NCBI GenBank assembly: GCA_937905985.1
Contig: CALCWC010000108.1
Span: forward strand, 13,012-77,011
Length of the DNA: 64,000 bases
Reading direction: 5' to 3'
Source of the DNA: an uncultured Verrucomicrobiales bacterium
GTDB lineage: Bacteria; Verrucomicrobiota; Verrucomicrobiia; Verrucomicrobiales; Akkermansiaceae
This document shows positions 57,694-64,000 of this stretch, piece by piece. The position numbers and the translations under genes were made by a program. The stretch's first letter is position 1. The number at the start of each line of letters is the position of its first letter. The notes under the pieces were generated by a model. It searched no databases, was not told the DNA's origin, and saw nothing but the letters and a program-made list of their open reading frames with translations.

Positions 57694-58262
57694 GCCGTCA
57701 TCTCCTTTCCGGTTTGCTCTGCGGCGAGACGCGATTGTTCCTCCGTGATGCGGTGTACCAGCTGGCGGGCGCGCTCGGTGAGCTCGCGCACCTTGGCGGC
57801 GGAATCACCCGCGTTGCCCGCGTACTTGTGGCGCACCAGGTCGTCGAAGAGGTCGCGCGTGTCGTTCTGGCAGCTGGCGGGCACGCCTGACAGCGAGTCC
57901 ATGCGCTGCGTGAACTCCTCGTGCGTCTCGTAGAGGGATGAATCATGCGCCTGTCCCTCCAGGAAGGTGCGCAGGATGAGCGACACCCGCAGGCTGCACT
58001 CGCGCAGGGCGGGCATGTCGTCGTCCACGCGGGCCAGGGCGGCCAAAGCCACCTCTGCGTGGGTGGGCGGCGGCGTGGTACGGCTGGCGCGGCGCTTGCG
58101 GACGATATGCACCACCATCCATGCGACCAGCCCCAGCACCACCAGCGCGGCAATGCCTCCCCACAGCAGGTATTGCCGCAGGATTTCCGCCGCGAAGCCG
58201 TCCACCGGGATGTCCGGGTCCAGCTGCGGGATTTTCTCCAAGATGTTCGGTGAGGGGTTCAT
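57690..58262 (-). CDS. Small membrane protein of the MoxR-Bat operon
   Basis: The 190-residue protein starts one base after the DUF58 stop. It has an Asp/Pro-rich N-terminus (LEKIPQLDPDIPVDGFA), one membrane helix (YLLWGGIAALVVLGLVAWMVV) and a cytoplasmic helical domain. Position and layout match the DUF4381-type protein usually found between DUF58 and BatA, but the sequence match is too weak for me to be sure. Function unknown. Confidence 0.72.
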   Translation of the reverse strand: MNPSPNILEKIPQLDPDIPVDGFAAEILRQYLLWGGIAALVVLGLVAWMVVHIVRKRRASRTTPPPTHAEVALAALARVDDDMPALRECSLRVSLILRTFLEGQAHDSSLYETHEEFTQRMDSLSGVPASCQNDTRDLFDDLVRHKYAGNAGDSAAKVRELTERARQLVHRITEEQSRLAAEQTGKEMTA

Positions 58263-58263
58263 C

Positions 58264-59154
58264 TCAATGCACGAAAAGCCGGCTGCGGCGCGCGAAGAGC
58301 GAGCGCAGCGGCGCGATGTAGTCCTGTGTGGTGGTGAGGTCCAGCATATCCACCCCCAGCTGGGTGAAGACGCTCTTCCACTGCGCGCGCTGGGCCTGCA
58401 TGGCCCGCGCGTGCGCTTCCCGCACCGCGCGGTCGCCCAGGTCTGCCTCCAGCAGTTGCCCGCTCTCCGGGTCGCGCAGGTACACCCGCCCCGCATCCGG
58501 CAGGGCAAGTTCCAGCGGGTCGTTGATACGGACGGGGATGAGCTCGTGGCGGAAATTGAGCTTGCCCACGGCGCGCTTGTCGGCCTGGTTGAAGAAGTCG
58601 CTGATAAGGAAGACCATGGCGTGCTTGCGCTGGGTGCGCAGGATTTCGTTGGCGATGTCGTCCATGGTGTCGTCCTTGCACTTTGCGGGAGCGGAGAGGA
58701 TTTCACGCACAATGCGCTGGCACTGCTTCATGCCCTTGGCGGGCGGCAGGTAGAAATGCGGCTTTGTGCCGAAGAGCAGGAGCCCCACCTTGTCGCTGTT
58801 GAGGGCGGCGCTGTGCGCCAGCACGGCGGCTATGCGCGCCGCGTACTCACGCTTGGTGTCCGCCACTCCCTGGCTGGCGTAGGTCATGGATCCGCTGGTG
58901 TCCACCGCCAGCAGCAGCACCTGCTCGCGCTCCTCGTGGAACGTGCGCACGTACGGCACGCCCGTGCGCGCGGTGACCTTCCAGTCGATGAAGCGGGGGT
59001 CGTCACCGGGGATGTATTCGCGGAAGTCGTCGAAGTCCAAGCCCTGGCCGCGGAAGCCGGAGCGGTATTGCCCGGCAAACGTGGCGGTGGCCAGTCTGCG
59101 CGCCTGCAACTCAATGCGGCGCACCTTCTGCATGATTTCCTGGGTCTTGTCCAT
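58264..59154 (-). CDS. DUF58 protein (VWA-like, MoxR partner)
   Basis: The 296-residue protein has the family signature DDPRFIDWKVTARTGVPYV, which is the conserved (D/S)xRxIDWxxxAR, preceded by GLDFDDFREYIPGDD. AVDTSGSM follows, a VWA-like MIDAS start. DUF58 proteins nearly always lie next to moxR and are thought to be substrates or partners of the MoxR ATPase. It lies 38 bases after moxR. Confidence 0.92.
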   Translation of the reverse strand: MDKTQEIMQKVRRIELQARRLATATFAGQYRSGFRGQGLDFDDFREYIPGDDPRFIDWKVTARTGVPYVRTFHEEREQVLLLAVDTSGSMTYASQGVADTKREYAARIAAVLAHSAALNSDKVGLLLFGTKPHFYLPPAKGMKQCQRIVREILSAPAKCKDDTMDDIANEILRTQRKHAMVFLISDFFNQADKRAVGKLNFRHELIPVRINDPLELALPDAGRVYLRDPESGQLLEADLGDRAVREAHARAMQAQRAQWKSVFTQLGVDMLDLTTTQDYIAPLRSLFARRSRLFVH

Positions 59155-59192
59155 GCGCGCTTGCTCCTTCCCGAATCACGCCTGCGCCGGCC

Positions 59193-60176
59193 TTACGGCA
59201 CCGGCACCTTGGAGAGGATGCTGTCTATCACGTTGTCGCTCGTCTTGTTGGCCGCCTCCGCCTCGTAGGACAGCAGGATGCGGTGGCGCAGGATGTCGTG
59301 CGCCAGGTCCTTGATATCCTGCGGGGTGACGTAGCCGCGGCCGCGGGTGAAGGCCAGCGCCTTGCCGGCAAGGGCGAGGTTGATGCTGGCGCGGGGCGAG
59401 CCGCCCGCGCGCACCATGCCCTCCAGGCGGGAATCCACGCGTTCCGGGCTGCGCGTGGCGCGCACCAAATCCACAATGTAGTGCTGCACCGCGGGGTCGA
59501 TGAAGATTTGGTTCATGAGCTCGCGGGACTCGTTGATTTCCTGCACGCTCACCACGGGGGAGGTGGTGGGGGCGGGGTTGGTGCTGCTCATCATCTCCAG
59601 CACCTTCAACTCCTCGTCGCTGCTCGGATAGTCCACCATCACCTTGAACAGGAAGCGGTCCAGCTGGGCTTCCGGAAGCTGGTACGTGCCCTCCTGCTCG
59701 ATGGGGTTTTGCGTGGCCAGCACCAGGAAGGGGTCCGGCAGCGGGTAGGTGGTCTCACCCAGCGTGACTTGCCGCTCCTGCATGGCCTCCAGAAGCGCGC
59801 TCTGCACCTTTGCCGGCGCGCGGTTGATTTCGTCCGCCAGAATCAGGTTGGCGAACACCGGGCCCTTTTTCGCCGAGAACTGGCGGGTGTCCGGGTTGTA
59901 GATCATGGTGCCCAGAAGGTCCGCCGGCAGCAAATCCGGCGTGAACTGAATGCGCGAGAACGCCGCCTGCATCGTGCCTGCCAGCGCCTTCACGGAAAGT
60001 GTCTTGGCCAAGCCGGGCACGCCCTCCAACAGCACGTGCCCCTTGCACAGGAGACTCAGAATCAAGCGGTTCACCAGCTCCTGCTGGCCCACCACCACCT
60101 TGGCCATCTCCTGCTTCACGGCACTCACCCAGCCCGACTTTTGGGCTATCAATTCGTTGAACTCCTGTGTATTCAT
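59193..60176 (-). CDS. moxR: MoxR-family AAA+ ATPase
   Basis: The 327-residue protein has the MoxR Walker A HVLLEGVPGLAKTL (Lys58, with the family's GLAKT), Walker B LILADEINRAPAKVQSALLEAM, sensor 1 LATQNPIEQEGTYQLPEAQL, and RGRGYVTPQDIKDL at the C-terminal end. MoxR ATPases act as chaperones for metal loading or protein assembly with their VWA partners. First gene of a seven-gene operon running to the DUF4105 gene. Confidence 0.94.
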   Translation of the reverse strand: MNTQEFNELIAQKSGWVSAVKQEMAKVVVGQQELVNRLILSLLCKGHVLLEGVPGLAKTLSVKALAGTMQAAFSRIQFTPDLLPADLLGTMIYNPDTRQFSAKKGPVFANLILADEINRAPAKVQSALLEAMQERQVTLGETTYPLPDPFLVLATQNPIEQEGTYQLPEAQLDRFLFKVMVDYPSSDEELKVLEMMSSTNPAPTTSPVVSVQEINESRELMNQIFIDPAVQHYIVDLVRATRSPERVDSRLEGMVRAGGSPRASINLALAGKALAFTRGRGYVTPQDIKDLAHDILRHRILLSYEAEAANKTSDNVIDSILSKVPVP

Positions 60177-60194
60177 GGCAATTCCTATGCGGTG

Positions 60195-60222
60195 ACTATA
60201 CCACGTCTCCGCATTTTTTCAA
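60195..60222 (-). promoter_or_regulatory. Promoter of the MoxR-Bat operon
   Basis: TTGAAA (60217-60222), 16-base spacer, TATAGT (60195-60200); ATG 18 bases downstream. Confidence 0.7.
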
Positions 60223-60298
60223 GCAATTGACGCGCCATGCACCGGATTTGTTCAAAAAAACGCGCAAATACGAACGGAGCCTCGCTTAAATGTTTCCC

Positions 60299-60327
60299 TT
60301 GACTTCTGCATTTCAAATGCATACACT
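60299..60327 (+). promoter_or_regulatory. Promoter with palindromic operator for the giant surface protein
   Basis: TTGACT (60299-60304), 17-base spacer, TACACT (60322-60327). The spacer contains a perfect palindrome TGCATTT-C-AAATGCA (60307-60321), placed where a repressor would block RNA polymerase. Leader of about 60 bases. Confidence 0.6.
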
Positions 60328-60392
60328 ATTCCACGTTGTTTCTCAAGCGCCCGCGCGTTTTGCCCGGTAACCACACCACAAATCCATCTGTT

Positions 60393-63300
60393 ATGAAAAA
60401 GTCCTTGTTCCTGACATATATCCTCTCGGCCTTCGTCGCCTGCTCCGGCATCTTGCACGCCCAGGAGGAAAACGGCCCCAGAGAGATGAAGGGCAACCAA
60501 ACCTATGACATGATTGCGGACGAGAAGTTCGCCTTGTACGTGACAGGCCAGAACAACTGGATCAAGATGGATAACCAGCACAGGACGCATGTCACCTTCA
60601 CGTACCAGAACCCCACCTCGATTGTCAACGGCGAGCTCTCGCTGGAGAAAGTGAAGATTGGCCCCGACATGGGGGATGAGAAGTGGGAAATGGGGGCCAA
60701 TTCGCGCCTGAACCTGGGCGGCACGGATGCCGCGCTGGTCTGGTTCAAAGTCACGGGGCCGTCCGCGGAGATTAACAACGGCGTGCTCAACCTGTGGGAG
60801 GGGCAATCGTACACGCTGGGCGGGAACCTGGCCGGCACCGCCGGCATCGTCTTGAAAGACAACAGCTGCCTGGATCTTGGCGGCAAAACCCTGGCAACCC
60901 CCATGATCATCGACAGTTCCGCCACCATCGGCAACGGCTCGTACAACGGCTCCCTGGTGGTGAAGGACGACAAGAAGCTCACCCTGTGCGGCAACCTGGG
61001 CGGCACGGGCAACATCACCCTGGGCGACAACGCCAAGCTGAACCTGAACGGCTATTCCATCTCCAAGGCCATCGATTGGAACGTGAACTCCGTCATAGAG
61101 GGCGAGGGCGTCATTCGGGGCAACCTGATTCTGAGGGACAACACCTCCTACACTTGGAACAATACGGCTGTGCAGATCGTCGGCAACGTCGTCCTGGGGG
61201 CGGGCTCCATGTTCGAGCTGAAGGGCCAATCCATCGGCTCCGCAACACTCACCGCCAGCAATTCCGTCATCTCGAACGCCAACATCGTCGGCACCTTCAC
61301 CCTGGGGGACGGCGTGTCCTACACCTGGAGCAGCGATGCCCTCTACATCTGCGGAGACGTTTCCCTGGGCGACAAGGCCGCTCTGAACCTGGGCGGCCAT
61401 GTCCTTGATAACACCGTGAGCATGAACGGCACCGCCACCATCGGCAGCGGCACGCTCAACGGCACCCTCTCCATGGGGGGCGGCAAAACGCTCAACCTGG
61501 GCGGCAACCTCTCCGGCTCCGGCACCATCGCCATGGCCGCGAACGATGTGCTCAACCTGGGCGGCTTCGAACTCGGCACCGCCGTGGCCGTGAACGGCTC
61601 CGCCACCATCGGCAACGGCTGGTTCCACGGCGCGCTCTCCGTCGCCGCGAACCAGACGCTCTCCCTGAACGCCGACCTCTCCGGCACGGGCAGCGTCACC
61701 CTGGGCAATGATGCCTCGCTGAACCTGGGCGGCAAAACCCTGGGTTGTGCCGTTAGCCTGGAAGGCTCCGCCACCATCGGCGGCGGCACCATCAACGGCG
61801 CGGTGAACGTGCGGAGCACCCGCACGCTCACCCTGGGCGGCGACCTGGACGGCGCGAACGTCCTCACCCTGCAAGAATACTCCAAGATGTTGCTGGGCGG
61901 CCATCTCCTCACCAAGTCGGTATGCTCGGTCGGGAATGTCACCATGAGCAACGGCACGCTCGATGCCGCCGTGGAAATCCTCGGCACCGATGTCGACCGG
62001 AGGGAGTGCAGGCTCCTGCTGGATGGAGTCGCCATCGGCAGCCATGCCACATTCACCATGTGGAACAATGCCGTCCTGGATCTGGGCGGAAAGGAAGTCC
62101 GGCTGGACCGGTTCACTCTCAAGGGAACATCCTCTGTGGTGGGCGGCGGCGGCAAGCTGCTGGTGGAGAGCGGGGATGTGGTCAGGCTCGGCTCGACCCT
62201 CTACGCCCAATCCGTTGATCTCGAGGTGCGCGGCGGCACGCTGGACTTTGCCGGCAAAACCCTTGCCGCCAAGTCCGCGCGCATGACCGAGGATGCCACC
62301 ATGGGCAACGGCGCGCTCGATAACGGCCTCTATGTGGAGGGCGGCAGAAAGCTCACCCTCTGCGGCGACTTCAACGGCATCGCCGAGGTCACCCTGGGAA
62401 ATGCCGCCACGCTGGATATGGGCGGCCACAGGGTCAACAAGGCCGTGGTCCTGCAAGGCGCCGGCACCCTTTCCAACGGTACCATCGGTGGTACCTTGCG
62501 CCTCAACGACCGCGTGGCCTTCACTTGGTCCGGCGATGACCTCGAACTCGCCGGAGGCGCCGCATTGGGGGCGGGCTCCCGGCTTGACCTGGGCACCCAT
62601 TCCATCAACAACGTCACGGTGTCCGGCATCGGGGCCACCCTCAGCAACGGCACCGTCAGGGGCACACTCTCCCTGCAGGAAGATGCCGCCTTCGCCTGGA
62701 ACGACGACAAATTGAAACTCGAGGGTGGCATCACAATGGGACTGGACTCCATTTTGTACCTGGGCGGCCATACCATAGGCGATGTGACATTGACCGACGA
62801 CGCCGACATTTTCAACGGCACCATCAGCGGCTCGCTCACCCTGAAAGAGGATGCCTCCTTCACCTGGTTCGACGAGAACCTGGAGCTCCTCGGGCGCGTC
62901 GATGTGGGGAAGGACGCCGTGTTTGACCTGCGCGGAAGAACCATCGACGCGGATGTTGCCGTCGGCATCAGATCAGAGATATCGGGGGGCGGCACCATCG
63001 CCGGCAACCTCATCCTGTCGGATTCCACCTCTTTCACCTGGTCCGACAGGAACCTGCATCTCGACGGGAACGTCGTCATTATGCGTTGGGCCCAGTTCGA
63101 CATGGGCGGCCAAACCCTCAAGGGAGATGTCGTCATCACCGCCGCCGATGAACCCAGCAAGATATACGGTGCCGGCACCATCGGCGGCAACCTGGTCCTG
63201 GGGAACGGCATCTTCTTCTCCTGGTCCAACAAAGACCTGAACATCGGCGGCGTCGTCGCGGGCTCCGGCTCCGACATTGACCTGAACGGCAGAACCATCG

Positions 63301-64000
63301 GCAATGCCACCCTCACCGCCAACAATTCCCTCGTCCGCAACGGCACCGTCAGCGGCTGCTTCTCCCTGGGGGACGGCGTCTCCTACACCTGGGGCAGCCT
63401 CAATGGCCTGAACATCACCGGAACTGTCGCCCTGGGCGAAAACTCCGTGCTGAACCTGAACGGCCAAACCCTGCAAAACACCGTGAGGCTGGAAGGCAGC
63501 GCCGCCTCCCTCGCCAACGGCACGCTCAACGGCAACCTCATCCTGGCGGAAGGCGTCTCCTTCACCTGGTCCGCCAACGACCTGAAAATCGCGGGCGGCG
63601 CCGTCTTGAAAGACAGGGCAGAGCTGAACCTGGCCGGCCACGCGCTTGACAAGCCCGTCATCCTGGAAGGCTCCGCCACCATCGGCAACGGCACGATCGG
63701 CGTTGGCGGCAGCGTGATTGTGAACGGCGGCGCGCAAGCGCACTTCTCCGCCGGCACGCACATCAGCGGCGGTGACGTCACCGCCGGCAAGACCGCCATC
63801 CTGGCGCTCAATACGGATAAGGAGGGCCTGCTGCAGGAACTGAGCGTCTCCGAGGGTCATATTCTTGGAACCGGCCGCGCCGCCAGCCTGGCGGACGGGC
63901 TCTATATCAAATCCGAGGCCGACCTGCTCATTGAAAGCATGACCCTCACCGCCAACAACGAGATTCACGTGGGAGAGCACACCATCACCCTCAAGGATGT
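60393..64000 (+). CDS. Giant beta-repeat surface protein, N-terminal part (cut by window edge)
   Basis: The plus strand is open from an ATG at 60393 to the right edge (1,202 codons, no stop). It begins with a Sec-type signal (KKSLFLTYILSAFVACSGILHAQ). The remainder is made of irregular repeats of roughly 45-60 residues, each with SATIGNGT-like, L-x-L-x-GNL and LGxxAxLNLGGxTL-like strands. From residue ~250 many repeats include an SxTW motif (YTWSSD, FTWSGD, FTWSDR, YTWGSL, FTWSAN). This looks like a right-handed beta-helix passenger of an autotransporter or a similar adhesin. A C-terminal barrel or sorting signal would be outside the window. A long minus-strand open frame over the same DNA is antisense and not a gene. 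Confidence 0.85.
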   Translation, partial: MKKSLFLTYILSAFVACSGILHAQEENGPREMKGNQTYDMIADEKFALYVTGQNNWIKMDNQHRTHVTFTYQNPTSIVNGELSLEKVKIGPDMGDEKWEMGANSRLNLGGTDAALVWFKVTGPSAEINNGVLNLWEGQSYTLGGNLAGTAGIVLKDNSCLDLGGKTLATPMIIDSSATIGNGSYNGSLVVKDDKKLTLCGNLGGTGNITLGDNAKLNLNGYSISKAIDWNVNSVIEGEGVIRGNLILRDNTSYTWNNTAVQIVGNVVLGAGSMFELKGQSIGSATLTASNSVISNANIVGTFTLGDGVSYTWSSDALYICGDVSLGDKAALNLGGHVLDNTVSMNGTATIGSGTLNGTLSMGGGKTLNLGGNLSGSGTIAMAANDVLNLGGFELGTAVAVNGSATIGNGWFHGALSVAANQTLSLNADLSGTGSVTLGNDASLNLGGKTLGCAVSLEGSATIGGGTINGAVNVRSTRTLTLGGDLDGANVLTLQEYSKMLLGGHLLTKSVCSVGNVTMSNGTLDAAVEILGTDVDRRECRLLLDGVAIGSHATFTMWNNAVLDLGGKEVRLDRFTLKGTSSVVGGGGKLLVESGDVVRLGSTLYAQSVDLEVRGGTLDFAGKTLAAKSARMTEDATMGNGALDNGLYVEGGRKLTLCGDFNGIAEVTLGNAATLDMGGHRVNKAVVLQGAGTLSNGTIGGTLRLNDRVAFTWSGDDLELAGGAALGAGSRLDLGTHSINNVTVSGIGATLSNGTVRGTLSLQEDAAFAWNDDKLKLEGGITMGLDSILYLGGHTIGDVTLTDDADIFNGTISGSLTLKEDASFTWFDENLELLGRVDVGKDAVFDLRGRTIDADVAVGIRSEISGGGTIAGNLILSDSTSFTWSDRNLHLDGNVVIMRWAQFDMGGQTLKGDVVITAADEPSKIYGAGTIGGNLVLGNGIFFSWSNKDLNIGGVVAGSGSDIDLNGRTIGNATLTANNSLVRNGTVSGCFSLGDGVSYTWGSLNGLNITGTVALGENSVLNLNGQTLQNTVRLEGSAASLANGTLNGNLILAEGVSFTWSANDLKIAGGAVLKDRAELNLAGHALDKPVILEGSATIGNGTIGVGGSVIVNGGAQAHFSAGTHISGGDVTAGKTAILALNTDKEGLLQELSVSEGHILGTGRAASLADGLYIKSEADLLIESMTLTANNEIHVGEHTITLKD
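60840..63720 (+). repeat. Degenerate tandem repeat region in the surface protein gene
   Basis: Short DNA words recur across the region, such as GCCACCATCGGCAACGGC, CTGAACCTGGGCGGC and TTCACCTGGTCCG. They track the protein repeats, but are diverged and out of exact period, as expected of an old array rather than a recent tandem expansion. Confidence 0.6.

Noticed and set aside
60252..62771. Minus-strand open frame of 839 codons
   Set aside because: Antisense to the repetitive surface protein; its repeats are the mirror of the real repeats.

Overview
The window is GC-rich (I would estimate a little over 60 %) and densely packed with about 50 genes on both strands. The gene set suggests a Gram-negative bacterium of the Verrucomicrobiota, probably a gut Akkermansia-like lineage. 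Supporting signs are two GH109-type glycosidases, a GH36 alpha-galactosidase, many Sec or lipobox-type exported proteins with no recognisable family, a MoxR/Bat operon, an EptA-like phosphoethanolamine transferase, an outer-membrane barrel, and the start of a very long repetitive surface protein. The phylum call is inference from gene content; no rRNA or other marker was compared.

Layout, left half. 1-813 (minus) is the N-terminal part of a SulP permease cut by the window edge. 1071-4619 is a SNF2 helicase. 4738-9986 is a plus-strand run: class I fumarase, CdsA, a diacylglycerol-kinase-like lipid kinase and an EptA-like transferase, which together look like phospholipid and lipid A biosynthesis. 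pgk follows at 10103-11302. 11361-12946 (minus) is a three-gene HipB-HipS-HipT toxin-antitoxin module with a long inverted-repeat operator. Then come kbl, an outer-membrane barrel protein, and two GH109 proteins on opposite strands around a sugar O-acetyltransferase (15491-19088). 19209-22253 is a membrane GTPase followed by rarA. 22261-24071 holds two minus-strand lipoproteins, one with ankyrin repeats. 24316-27688 (minus) is the operon corA-argB-nadK-bPH membrane protein. 28006-31179 holds a lipoprotein, parB without parA, and an M28 metallopeptidase lipoprotein.

Layout, right half. 31283-32902 (minus) is an exported protein built of four copies of an unrecognised repeat. It shares promoter and 5' leader sequence with the ankyrin lipoprotein 8.9 kb away. 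SGNH hydrolase, MarR and fabI follow. 35920-39949 (minus) is a probable operon: BI-1 membrane protein, Jag (KH-R3H), an exported protein and GH36. 40119-42026 is one uninterrupted frame encoding complete dephospho-CoA kinase fused to complete Rho. Next are a DEAD-box helicase with a possible upstream ORF, a thioredoxin-like lipoprotein, an 820-residue Cys-His/discoidin-like protein, a PP2C phosphatase, superoxide dismutase, an HdeD-like protein and an aldo-keto reductase. 51184-60176 (minus) is a MoxR-DUF58-Bat operon with fused BatB-BatC and BatD-BatE and a DUF4105 gene at its end. From 60393 to the right edge runs the N-terminal 1,202 codons of a giant beta-repeat surface protein.

Regulatory pattern. 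Sigma70-like promoters are easy to find because the genome is GC-rich. In at least 13 genes the -10 box ends only 5-9 bases before the start codon, so the transcripts should be leaderless or nearly so, and Shine-Dalgarno sequences are mostly absent there. The most unusual items are the CoaE-Rho fusion, the split Hip module with its operator, the duplicated promoter/leader cassette, the four-repeat protein family and the widespread short-leader architecture.
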